A DNA stretch of 21,574 bases from Gammaproteobacteria bacterium. Lineage in GTDB: Bacteria; Pseudomonadota; Gammaproteobacteria; UBA9339. The position numbers and the translations under genes were made by a program. Shown here in pieces: positions 7,648-14,794 of the stretch. How positions within the stretch are numbered: position 1 is the stretch's first letter; every line of letters starts with the position of its first letter. The notes under the pieces were generated by a model, which saw only the letters and a list, made by a program, of their open reading frames with translations, was not told the origin of the DNA and made no database searches. The stretch spans positions 1 to 21,574 of the forward strand of contig JAHIYS010000129.1 in assembly GCA_018814965.1 (NCBI GenBank), written 5' to 3'.

Positions 7648-8478
7648 TTAATCTTCGTTTTTGTTGTTTTGAATTTGTTCAATAGAGGTATAAATCTGGT
7701 TGCTAATATTGTCTAACTTAATACTAACTCCTAGGTAAATGATACCGCTTATTATTATTGCTGTAGCTGCTGCAATTCCAAATAGTTTTTTGGTGTTAAT
7801 GTTAATTATGGTTTCTGGAATAATGTTGCTTTTTTGTTTGACTGTTTTTATCTCGTTTATGAGGATATTTTTAGGATTGCGGTGACTTTGTTGTCCTATG
7901 ATTTGATATAATTTATTGGATAGAGCAAGGAGTTCGTTTTGTTCGTTGGGGGTTTCTTTATATTTGCCAGTAAAGCCAAAATTGAGGAATAAGTAGAGTA
8001 ATTCAAGTAAGTGCATGTTCTTGGCTGTGTTTTCTAAGGCGTCATCAATAATGGAAAAAAAGTGTGAACTGCCATCACTCTCATTATGAAATAAAGAGAG
8101 GAGATTTTTTTTTGACCATTCATTTTTTTGTCCCCATGGCGTGGAGGAGATGCTTTCGTCTAATAGTGAGCATAAAGCATATTGTGCTGCATTAATTGTG
8201 TCAGGGTCATAATTTGCTTTTTGGGCTCGATGTTCAAAAGCGCGTATTTCGTGAGCCAGATCTTGAAGAAGTCTGGTATTGTCATCTGGAAGTTCAGCGG
8301 CTTTTGCCGCGGCTACTAGGCTTAATAGTTGATCGCAAGCTGCTATGAGAGGATTTATGTTAATGTCTGAGGTGTATATACGGGAGCGATAGTGAGTGTG
8401 GGCGCTAGCTGGTGGTGGCGTTACTTTCTTAGAATGCGTGGCGGTTTTTGTTTTAAGTGACTTATTGTTTTTAGTCAT
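7648..8478 (-). CDS. dotU: DotU/IcmH, inner-membrane partner of IcmF
   Basis: The 276-residue tail-anchored protein has a basic, Pro-rich, low-complexity N terminus (1-30), a DotU/TssL helical cytoplasmic domain (about 40-200), and one membrane segment at about 233-252, leaving a short periplasmic tail. Family motifs are YALCSLLDE (100-108) followed by STPWG (112-116), and LYLFLNFGFTGKYKE (161-175). The protein stabilises IcmF and the Dot/Icm core complex in Legionella. There is no OmpA-like peptidoglycan-binding extension, which many type VI TssL proteins carry. The gene begins 3 bases after the fis stop and ends 2 bases before icmF, so the three form one translationally linked unit. Confidence 0.9.
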   Translation of the reverse strand: MTKNNKSLKTKTATHSKKVTPPPASAHTHYRSRIYTSDININPLIAACDQLLSLVAAAKAAELPDDNTRLLQDLAHEIRAFEHRAQKANYDPDTINAAQYALCSLLDESISSTPWGQKNEWSKKNLLSLFHNESDGSSHFFSIIDDALENTAKNMHLLELLYLFLNFGFTGKYKETPNEQNELLALSNKLYQIIGQQSHRNPKNILINEIKTVKQKSNIIPETIININTKKLFGIAAATAIIISGIIYLGVSIKLDNISNQIYTSIEQIQNNKNED

Positions 8479-8481
8479 GGT

Positions 8482-8739
8482 TTATTGTTTTATTTCTAGT
8501 TTATATTGTTTTAGTTTTTTGCGTAATGTTCCTCTGTTCATACCAAGCAAATTTGAGGCGTTGCTTTGATTGTTTTTGGTATGTTTCATTACGGTTTTTA
8601 AAAGAGGAGTTTCTACCTCTTTTAGAACCATATCATATAAGTTAGTGACTTTTTGACCATCAAGGCGTTCAAAATATTCCTCCAGTGCCTCACGCACGCA
8701 TTTGTTTAGCGGGGGTATTTGTTTAGCTGCCTGTTTCAT
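8482..8739 (-). CDS. fis: Fis, nucleoid-associated DNA-bending regulator
   Basis: Small homodimeric DNA-binding protein that bends DNA and modulates transcription and recombination. The C-terminal helix-turn-helix is nearly identical to E. coli Fis, with MNRGTLRKKLKQY as the recognition helix. NLYDMVLKEVETPLL matches the dimer helices. The frame opens at 8754, but GGAG lies 9 bases before the second ATG (8739) and no SD precedes the first, so 8739 gives the preferred 85-residue product (90 with the longer start). The gene leads a unit with dotU and icmF rather than following dusB as in enterics. Legionella carries several Fis proteins, some of which control Dot/Icm effector genes, so this may be a secretion-linked copy. 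Confidence 0.92.
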   Translation of the reverse strand: MKQAAKQIPPLNKCVREALEEYFERLDGQKVTNLYDMVLKEVETPLLKTVMKHTKNNQSNASNLLGMNRGTLRKKLKQYKLEIKQ

Positions 8740-8865
8740 ACAACAATTCTCCATGTCTATGGTATACTTCTGTGGGATTTGCCTCGAAAATATTTGGATG
8801 AATTATAACATTGGTTAAAATTAGCTCAAGATATAAATAAAATAAAATTATATAGTGGACGATCT

Positions 8866-9489
8866 ATGAATTTAAGAAATTTTTTTGTTGTTTTTGTGAT
8901 GTTGAGTCTTTCAGCGCTTGTTTTTGCTGGAAATAATTCTAAGTTTGTAGCTACTAAGGTGAGTGTTTTCAAGCCGATGATAGCTCCGACGAAGATAAAG
9001 AGGGGTTTTTGCTGGATGAATTCCATTGCAGTGGAGCGATCCGATGCTTGGCGTTGTATGGTGGGCAATAATATTTTTGATCCTTGTTTTTATATTGGTG
9101 TGCCAGACATGCTTATTTGTGGAGTTGATCCTGAGCAAAATGAGTCAGGATTTCTCTTAAGGCTTGTCGAGCTATTGCCACAATTGCCTGAATCTAAGCC
9201 AAGTTCTGCTAAGGATAGGGCTTGGCTTATCAAGCTTGAAAACGGTCAGATATGCCGGCCTTATACTGGTTCAATGCCTGTTATTAAACATTCTGGGCAA
9301 GTAATGGCTTTACAGTATGGGTGTGATGGAGGGGAAAATGGGGAAGCCACCGGGTTATTAAGTGATTCGATCGTGCCAGGAAAAATATGGCGGGCAAAAA
9401 AAATAATTTATATTGTTGGCCCAACTGGCGACCCTACGCCAAAAAATATTAAAATTCATAGGGTTGCAATAAAAGAGGTATGGAGATAA
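8866..9489 (+). CDS. Exported six-cysteine protein of unknown function
   Basis: I do not recognise a named family. The 207 residues start with a classic Sec signal peptide (basic MNLR, hydrophobic 6-20, cleavage probably after VFA21). The mature part has six cysteines, at 49, 64, 74, 85, 130 and 153, so up to three disulfides are possible in the periplasm or outside the cell. The segment GFCWMNSIAVERSDAWRC, then NNIFDPCF, and later WLIKLENGQICRPYTG look like ordered, conserved blocks; I have a loose memory of similar layouts in secreted proteins of Actinobacteria and other bacteria but cannot verify it. There is no lipobox and no membrane segment besides the signal. The gene stands alone, divergent from fis and 145 bases before rplU. 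A GGA lies a few bases before the ATG. Confidence 0.8.
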   Translation: MNLRNFFVVFVMLSLSALVFAGNNSKFVATKVSVFKPMIAPTKIKRGFCWMNSIAVERSDAWRCMVGNNIFDPCFYIGVPDMLICGVDPEQNESGFLLRLVELLPQLPESKPSSAKDRAWLIKLENGQICRPYTGSMPVIKHSGQVMALQYGCDGGENGEATGLLSDSIVPGKIWRAKKIIYIVGPTGDPTPKNIKIHRVAIKEVWR

Positions 9490-9564
9490 TGGCTTTATTC
9501 ATGCTGAAACGGTCATAATTTAGTAGTTAATGATACAAAATTAAAATATATACTAAGGCCGAGC

Positions 9565-9593
9565 TTGCATCGTTATATAATTTTTCGTAGAAT
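9565..9593 (+). promoter_or_regulatory. Promoter for rplU-rpmA
   Basis: TTGCAT (9565-9570) and TAGAAT (9588-9593) are separated by exactly 17 bases. The -10 matches 5 of 6 consensus bases; the -35 is weaker. It would give a leader of about 35 bases before the rplU start. Confidence 0.5.
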
Positions 9594-9634
9594 GCCAGCC
9601 CAATATAGATTTTATTAGAAGAGGCGTGTTCAAT

Positions 9635-9946
9635 ATGTACGCAATTATTGCTACTGGTGGAAAACAGTATAAGGTTTCCCAAGGCGAAGTTTTACACATA
9701 GAAAAACTAGATGCTGAGATAGGTTCTGAGGTTGAATTTGATCAGGTTTTGATGGTTGCTGATGGTGAAAATGTTCAGATTGGCACCCCTTATGTAAAAG
9801 GTGCTAAAGTTGTTGGTGAAGTTAGTGAACAAGATCGTGGTGATAAAATCACTATTATCAAATTCCGTCGCCGCAAGCATTACATGAGAAAACAAGGTCA
9901 TAGACAGTATTTTACTGCTGTAAAAATAACATCAATTCAAAATTAA
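9635..9946 (+). CDS. rplU: 50S ribosomal protein L21
   Basis: Large-subunit protein that binds 23S rRNA. The 103-residue length and sequence match the family: MYAIIATGGKQYKV at the N terminus, then a basic C terminus with KFRRRKHYMRKQGHRQ, the L21 signature. An in-frame GTG at 9626 gives a longer frame, but the family begins at MYAII and GAGG lies upstream of that ATG, so 9635 is chosen. It pairs with rpmA 28 bases downstream, the normal bacterial arrangement; obgE, the common third gene, is replaced by tolA. Confidence 0.97.
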   Translation: MYAIIATGGKQYKVSQGEVLHIEKLDAEIGSEVEFDQVLMVADGENVQIGTPYVKGAKVVGEVSEQDRGDKITIIKFRRRKHYMRKQGHRQYFTAVKITSIQN

Positions 9947-9974
9947 GGTAGTATTTAAATATTAGGGCATATAT

Positions 9975-10238
9975 ATGGCACATAAAAAAGCAGGTGGTAG
10001 CACAAGAAACGGTCGCGATTCTCAATCTAAGCGCTTAGGTGTTAAGCTTTTTGGTGGCCAAAAAGCCGTAGCTGGAAATATTATAGTGCGTCAACGTGGT
10101 ACTCAATTTCATCCTGGGTCTAATGTTGGTTTAGGTAAGGATCATACATTGTTTGCTCTCACAGATGGTTCGGTTAAGTTCAAAGCTAAAGGGTTTAAAA
10201 ATCGTATTTTTGTTAGTATTGAGACTAATGTTTCTTAA
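9975..10238 (+). CDS. rpmA: 50S ribosomal protein L27
   Basis: Large-subunit protein whose N-terminal tail reaches the peptidyl transferase centre. The 87 residues begin MAHKKAGGSTRNGRDS, so no N-terminal extension needing proteolysis is present. The L27 signature IIVRQRGTQFHPGSNVG follows. It lies 28 bases after rplU and probably shares its promoter. The following 165 bases hold a short palindrome (10327-10343) and then tolA. Confidence 0.97.
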   Translation: MAHKKAGGSTRNGRDSQSKRLGVKLFGGQKAVAGNIIVRQRGTQFHPGSNVGLGKDHTLFALTDGSVKFKAKGFKNRIFVSIETNVS

Positions 10239-10326
10239 GGTATTGATTTCTTTGCTGCTGCATTACGCTGTTTGTAGTTAAGATATAGCTATTCCAACTT
10301 TAATTGTAAATCACACCCCATTCGGT

Positions 10327-10343
10327 GACATATTTTATATGTC
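10327..10343. other. Short perfect palindrome between rpmA and tolA
   Basis: GACATAT-TTT-ATATGTC is a perfect 7-bp inverted repeat with a 3-base loop. It lies about 60 bases before the tolA start. It may be an operator or a weak end of the rpmA transcript; no T-run follows. Confidence 0.35.
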
Positions 10344-10403
10344 CGTACTCAAGGTGGATTTATTTTGTTAGAATAATGCTAGTTTTTACAAATAGAATTA
10401 CCC

Positions 10404-11204
10404 ATGGTTAATGATTCCTCATATAAAGTGTCTTTTGCCTTTGCTCTAGCAATGCATCTAGTGCTTGTTGGGTTTTTATTTATAAAATTTACTAATTCAA
10501 AGTCAACAGTTGCTTTTAGTTCGTCTAATTCTATTATTAATGCGATAGCTATTAATGAGCGTGATTTTGATAATCAAATGCGTAGAAAGACGGTTAAACA
10601 GGAAGCTGTGTCTAAACCAGAAAAAGAAGTGACGAAAGCGACAAAAGAAGAGCAGATCCCGCAAAAAATAGTTCCTATAAAAAAACCAAAAAATCAATTA
10701 CAAACTATGTTAAAGAAAAATTTATTAACAGAGCAAGCGCGGGAGATGGCTGAGTTAAGGAAAGAACGACAAAAGTATCAAAAAAATATTTCTAAAAAGA
10801 AAGAGCAGCAGTTACAAAAGATATTGCAAGAGCAGATTGCAGCGGAAAAAAATCAATTGATTGGAGTGCGAGGAGGGGATCAAGAAGAAGAGCATGGAGG
10901 GCTTATGTCTGGCGCCATGGATAAGCATAAGGCCATGATTATTCAGTCTATTTCTTCTAATTGGATTGTTCCTGAGGGGGTGGTAAGTGGGGATTTTTGT
11001 CAGTTGCTAATCAATGTTGCGCCTGGGGGACTGGTTCTTGATGTAAAATTAATTGGTAGTAGCGGCAATCTGGTTTTAGATCGTTCGTCTCAAGCTGCAG
11101 TTTTGAAAGCTTCCCCTTTGCCAGTGCCAGACGATCCTAAATTGTTTGATGAGATGCGTGCCATCAAACTAACATTTAGGCCTGAGGGAATAGTTGGTGG
11201 TTGA
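10404..11204 (+). CDS. tolA: TolA, inner-membrane rod of the Tol-Pal system
   Basis: Spans the periplasm and links the TolQR motor to TolB/Pal at the outer membrane. The 266 residues have the TolA three-domain layout: one membrane segment (about 9-28), a charged Lys/Glu/Gln-rich helical domain (about 60-152), and a C-terminal TolA domain (about 170-266; DFCQLLINVAPGG, then SSQAAVLKASPLPVP). The helical part is much shorter than in E. coli TolA (421 residues). The Ser-x3-His pair in the E. coli membrane helix, needed for contact with TolQR, reads Ala14-x3-His18 here. The C-domain has one Cys (199) where E. coli has a disulfide. tolB follows after 54 bases; tolQ and tolR are not upstream. Confidence 0.85.
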   Translation: MVNDSSYKVSFAFALAMHLVLVGFLFIKFTNSKSTVAFSSSNSIINAIAINERDFDNQMRRKTVKQEAVSKPEKEVTKATKEEQIPQKIVPIKKPKNQLQTMLKKNLLTEQAREMAELRKERQKYQKNISKKKEQQLQKILQEQIAAEKNQLIGVRGGDQEEEHGGLMSGAMDKHKAMIIQSISSNWIVPEGVVSGDFCQLLINVAPGGLVLDVKLIGSSGNLVLDRSSQAAVLKASPLPVPDDPKLFDEMRAIKLTFRPEGIVGG

Positions 11205-11258
11205 AAATTTCTATTATAAAAAATAATTAATACGATGTTATTTTTAAGGTATTTGAAT

Positions 11259-12539
11259 ATGAAAAAGCTATGTAGAATGTTAGTGATCAGTTTGTTGTTT
11301 CTGACCAGCAGTGTTTTTGCTGCATTAGAGCTTGAACTTACTCAAGGGGTTGATAATGCTATGCCAGTAGCAATTTCTTCCTTTATTGGTGAAGAGAGTA
11401 TTGTTGAAGACAGTTATCGCATTACTAAAGTTGTTAGCAATGATTTAAAAAATAGCGGCCGTTTTCGTTTGGTAAGCGCTGCTGTGCCAGTCGCTGGTGA
11501 GGCTAATTTTGAAGCTTGGCGTGCGCAGAAAATTGAGGCGGTGGTAACTGGTCAAATTAGGTCAACTGGTTGGGGACAATTTACAGTAACTTTTAGACTT
11601 TTTGATGTTTACAACAAAAACAAATTATTCGAAAAAGAGTTTAAGGTTAAAAAAGAGCAACTACGTAAATTAGCGCATCATATTAGTGATATTATTTATC
11701 AGCAATTAACTGGGGATCGAGGGGTGTTTTCTACTAAAATTGCTTATGTTTTAGTTAAACGGCAAGGGCGGATCTCTAGGCATAACCTTCAGGTTGCAGA
11801 TAGCGATGGATTTAACACCCATACCTTATTAGTTTCACGGTTTCCTCTTATGTCTCCAGCATGGTCCCCTGATGGTAAAAAGATCGCTTATGTCTCATTT
11901 GAGGGTCATAGGGCAGCAATCTATATTCAAGATGTTGCTACAGGTCAGAGGGAGGTTTTGGCTAAGTTCCCTGGGATTAACGGAGCTCCAGCATGGTCCC
12001 CAGATGGCAGGAAAATGGCTTTAGTTCTTACGCAAACCGGATACCCTAAAATTTATGTTTTAGACTTAGCAACGAAAACTTTAGAGCGTTTAACCGATGG
12101 TTGGTGTTTAGATACCGAGCCTAATTGGGATCCGGATGGTAAGTCTCTAATTTTCACTTCAAATCGAGGTGGTGGACCACAAATTTATCGAGTCAATATT
12201 GATAGTAAAAAAATTGATCGTATAACTTTTAATGGTCCCTATAATGCGCGAGCGTCATTTGCACCTAAAGGCGATGGTATTGTGATGTTGCATCGGGATG
12301 GGGAAATGTTTAGTATTGCGTATGAGGATTTAAAGTCTAATCGAGTAATGTTATTAACGCGTTCGGGGCTTAATGAGTCGCCTAGTATGGCTCCTAATGG
12401 TAAGATGGTTGTTTACGCTACTAACAGTAATGGTCGCGGTATGTTGGCAGAAGTTTCTATTGATGGGAGAGTTAAATTATTATTACCTGCAGGTGATGGT
12501 GCGGTGCAAGAACCAGCGTGGTCACCTTTTTTAAATTAG
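11259..12539 (+). CDS. tolB: TolB, periplasmic beta-propeller of the Tol-Pal system
   Basis: Periplasmic protein that binds Pal and TolA. The 426-residue preprotein starts with a Sec signal (MKKLCRMLVISLLFLTSSVFA), with the mature protein beginning at ALELELTQGVDNAMP as in other TolB proteins. An N-terminal alpha/beta domain (to about 165) precedes a six-bladed propeller with repeated PxWSPDGKKIAYVS-type blades (SPAWSPDG, APAWSPDG, EPNWDPDG). The frame opens at 11235, but AAGG lies 9 bases before the inner ATG and that start gives a normal signal peptide. tolA lies 54 bases upstream and pal starts 24 bases after the stop, so tolA-tolB-pal is likely one transcript. Confidence 0.96.
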   Translation: MKKLCRMLVISLLFLTSSVFAALELELTQGVDNAMPVAISSFIGEESIVEDSYRITKVVSNDLKNSGRFRLVSAAVPVAGEANFEAWRAQKIEAVVTGQIRSTGWGQFTVTFRLFDVYNKNKLFEKEFKVKKEQLRKLAHHISDIIYQQLTGDRGVFSTKIAYVLVKRQGRISRHNLQVADSDGFNTHTLLVSRFPLMSPAWSPDGKKIAYVSFEGHRAAIYIQDVATGQREVLAKFPGINGAPAWSPDGRKMALVLTQTGYPKIYVLDLATKTLERLTDGWCLDTEPNWDPDGKSLIFTSNRGGGPQIYRVNIDSKKIDRITFNGPYNARASFAPKGDGIVMLHRDGEMFSIAYEDLKSNRVMLLTRSGLNESPSMAPNGKMVVYATNSNGRGMLAEVSIDGRVKLLLPAGDGAVQEPAWSPFLN

Positions 12540-12563
12540 AATTTTATTATGGAGAAGATTAAG

Positions 12564-13073
12564 ATGAAAAAGTTACATTTATTGGTGGTGGTTTTGTTTT
12601 CTTTTAGTGTGTTAGGTGGTTGTAGTTCTTTTAAATCTAAGAGGGGTTCTGTTCAAGATGGTACGCAAACTTCTGGTTTAGGTGATCAAGATAGTTTTGG
12701 TGAGTATGGTTTTTCTGATGCTAACCGTTTAAAGGCTCCATATAACCAATCCTATCGTTTTGGTTTTGATAAATACAGTGTCAATCAAGAGGATATTGAA
12801 TCAATCAATGTTCAAGCCAATTATTTAATTGCTCACCCAAGCGCCAAGGTTCGTCTCGAAGGTAATGCAGATGAACGTGGCAGTAGAGAGTATAATATTG
12901 CTTTAGGTTGGAAGCGTGCTAAAGCTGTTGCCGAAGTTTTAAAGCAACAAGGTGTTAGTAATGCTCAGATTGTTATGATTAGCTACGGCAAAGAAAAACC
13001 AATAGCTTTTGGACATGATGAGGATGCTCATAGCCAAAATAGAAGAACAGATTTGATTTACGAATCAAAATAG
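12564..13073 (+). CDS. pal: Pal, peptidoglycan-associated outer-membrane lipoprotein
   Basis: Outer-membrane lipoprotein that binds peptidoglycan and TolB. From the chosen start the 169 residues open with a lipoprotein signal ending in the lipobox LGGC (Cys20), followed by a Ser/Gly-rich linker and an OmpA-like domain (about 65-169). Diaminopimelate-binding features are visible in EGNADERGSREYN and in NRRTDLIY near the end. The frame opens at 12549 with ATGGAG, but that GGAG serves as the Shine-Dalgarno site 9 bases before ATG 12564, which also gives the normal MKK start. Lgt, encoded in this window, would lipidate it. Confidence 0.96.
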   Translation: MKKLHLLVVVLFSFSVLGGCSSFKSKRGSVQDGTQTSGLGDQDSFGEYGFSDANRLKAPYNQSYRFGFDKYSVNQEDIESINVQANYLIAHPSAKVRLEGNADERGSREYNIALGWKRAKAVAEVLKQQGVSNAQIVMISYGKEKPIAFGHDEDAHSQNRRTDLIYESK

Positions 13074-13170
13074 AGTTTTGTTATCTTATATATGGGCTGT
13101 TTTAGCTGGATATAGATTGACTATTTTTTGTGATCTGTTGCGCTTGTGCTGACTGGTGCCTTGTGTTGAA

Positions 13171-13234
13171 GGCTTGTTGCAATCTGACTTTAATAGAATG
13201 ATTTTTTAACATTAAATTCGGATTGCAGCAGGTT
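13171..13234 (+). repeat. 64-base hairpin between pal and cpoB sharing ends with the dispersed repeat
   Basis: Bases 13171-13187 pair with 13218-13234, then after one mismatch 13189-13194 pair with 13211-13216: about 23 bp around a 16-base loop. All five imperfect pairs are G-U on the plus strand. The arms TGTTGCAATCTGA and TTCGGATTGCAGCA closely match the ends of the element at 14587-14716, so this looks like a short form of that element. No T-run follows, so a simple terminator is unlikely. Confidence 0.7.
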
Positions 13235-13320
13235 CGTTGTGTAGGGCTGAGGAAGGTGCGTAATGTAACTACGCAAATAGTTTATAAATATTAATTAGTT
13301 TTAACTTTTAATGGTGTTAT

Positions 13321-14262
13321 ATGAAAAAAATTGTAAGCGGATTATTTTTAGGGTTGATGATAACATCTGTGTTTGCCGATGCACCAGTTGTCGATTATTC
13401 AACAAGTATAGGCAAAGAGTCTGCTCAATCATTTCCAGCACAAACTACAGAGGGGTTTTCCGCTCCTGCTGCTACTAGAACTAATTTCAGTGTAGAGCAG
13501 CGTATTAATAGGTTAGAACAACAAGTAAATAATATTAATGGGCAAAACTTATCCAGCAAGATTGAAGAATTGCAGCAAAATTTACAAAGATTAAATGGCC
13601 AACTTGAGAGCCAGACTCATCAAATTGAGCAATTAAATACGCAGATCAAAGAGTTTTATCAAGATTTAAATCGACGCTTAGAAACCAATAAACCAGGGGT
13701 GCCAAAGGCGACAGTTGCTCCTGATTCCATAGCTGCTGCTTCAGTTGCTTCTGTTAACAGTTCTAGCTCACTGATGCAGGATGCAACTATTGTGCCGGCT
13801 ACAGCAAGTAATGTGGCAGGAGCTTTTGCTGGTAATGAATTGGAAAAAAATGATAGTTTGCAACCAGCCCCAGCAACTGCCGATAATGCTTTTCTTAAAG
13901 AACAGCAAATGTATCAGGCAGCTATTGATTTATTACCAGATAAAAAGCATGAGAGTGTAAATGAGCTGCGAGACTATTTGAAGAAATATCCTAAGGGTGT
14001 ATATGTGGCAAACGCTCATTATTGGTTGGGAGAGATTAATTTCTTACAGAAAAACTACGACGCTGCTGAAGAGGAATTTAAAGTAGTAGTTGATAAGTAT
14101 TCTAAATCTAAACGGGTTGCCGATGCAATGCTCAAGCTGGCTTTGGTTCATCAAAATCAGGGTCGAGATGAGCAGGCAAAAAAAGAGTTAAATAAAGTAA
14201 TTAAGATCTATCCTAAGACGTCAGCTGCGCAGCTAGCGAAGCAACAACTAGTTGGTAATTGA
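13321..14262 (+). CDS. cpoB: CpoB (YbgF), periplasmic Tol-associated TPR protein
   Basis: In E. coli CpoB coordinates peptidoglycan synthesis by PBP1B with Tol-driven outer-membrane constriction and binds TolA. The 313 residues comprise a Sec signal (1-19, cleavage near VFA-DA), a Gln/Asn-rich coiled coil for trimerisation (about 57-120), an Ala/Ser/Val-rich linker (about 125-190), and a C-terminal TPR domain with YWLGEINFLQKNYDAAEEEF and later repeats ending at Asn313. It is separated from pal by 247 bases containing a long hairpin, so it may be transcribed partly on its own. No strong Shine-Dalgarno site is visible before the ATG. The length is a little above E. coli CpoB (263), mainly in the linker. 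Confidence 0.92.
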   Translation: MKKIVSGLFLGLMITSVFADAPVVDYSTSIGKESAQSFPAQTTEGFSAPAATRTNFSVEQRINRLEQQVNNINGQNLSSKIEELQQNLQRLNGQLESQTHQIEQLNTQIKEFYQDLNRRLETNKPGVPKATVAPDSIAAASVASVNSSSSLMQDATIVPATASNVAGAFAGNELEKNDSLQPAPATADNAFLKEQQMYQAAIDLLPDKKHESVNELRDYLKKYPKGVYVANAHYWLGEINFLQKNYDAAEEEFKVVVDKYSKSKRVADAMLKLALVHQNQGRDEQAKKELNKVIKIYPKTSAAQLAKQQLVGN

Positions 14263-14586
14263 TTTGATACGAAGATAACTTTGGTGGATAGGTATTTAAA
14301 ACTAGGTGTTGTCCATTTTTCTGTTCAAGTGGACTGATCTTTTCTAGGTTATTTTTCTAGCAATGGTGGTGCGATTAATTTTTACGTCGCCATTTCCAAG
14401 TATTTTTTCGATATTCCGATAGCTCAGGTGTATGTTGTTTACCAATGGATAATTATTGAAATTATATCGTTATTAAAACGCAGACCCCTAAAGTTTGTTA
14501 TAAGCCCAGCTCTTATAGAATGAATTATTGATTATTATGCTTGTTGGCGGCCGTGTTTGTGATAGGACTATTTTAGATTAAGTAAC

Positions 14587-14716
14587 TGTTGTAATCTAAA
14601 AATCTTGCATCTTGGATCTTGTGGTCTTCGGCGTACGACGACAGTCTTCAAGATCTGTCACTGAGTTGAAAAACTCAGGCCCAAAGAAAAATAGCAAAAA
14701 ATTTCGGATTACAACA
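14587..14716 (+). repeat. Dispersed structured repeat, copy 3, 130 bp with terminal inverted repeats
   Basis: TGTTGTAATCT (14587-14597) is inverted at 14706-14716 as GGATTACAACA. Inside are GATCTTG/CAAGATC (14615-14621 with 14649-14655) and a perfect 7-bp stem with GAAA loop (14661-14678). The right half, from TTGAAAAACTCAGGCC to TTCGGATTACAA, matches 4486-4535. No coding capacity. A MITE-like element or a structured RNA are both possible. Confidence 0.7.
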
Positions 14717-14781
14717 TCTCTATATTAATAGCGGCACATCAAGAGATTAAAATTAATAATAGCGTTTTAAGATTAAATTGT

Positions 14782-14787
14782 TATAAT
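14782..14787 (+). promoter_or_regulatory. Perfect -10 box directly before rbfA
   Basis: TATAAT ends 7 bases before the rbfA ATG, and no Shine-Dalgarno site is present. If used, the transcript would start at or next to the ATG (leaderless). No good -35 is seen at the usual distance. Confidence 0.35.
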
Positions 14788-14794
14788 TAAAGCT

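Larger units (their letters stand above)
14263..14794. other. Gene-free region between cpoB and rbfA
   Basis: These 532 bases hold no coding frame or tRNA that I can support. The left 320 bases show only small weak hairpins. The right part contains the inverted-repeat element at 14587-14716 and a TATAAT next to rbfA. In related genomes nusA and infB sit directly before rbfA; no trace of infB coding sequence is visible here. Confidence 0.75.

Noticed and set aside
4598..8478. dotU-icmF as part of a type VI secretion locus
   Set aside because: No tssB, tssC, hcp, vgrG, clpV or tssK genes are adjacent, and DotU has no peptidoglycan-binding extension; a Dot/Icm role fits better, though the rest of the genome is not visible.
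13257..13275. TGCGTA/TACGCA inverted pair before cpoB as an operator
   Set aside because: A 6-bp pair with a 7-base loop is expected by chance at this scale, and nothing else supports it.
14263..14580. Possible tRNA or remnant of infB between cpoB and rbfA
   Set aside because: No cloverleaf, T-loop GTTCRANNC or CCA end was found, and no frame carries IF2 motifs.
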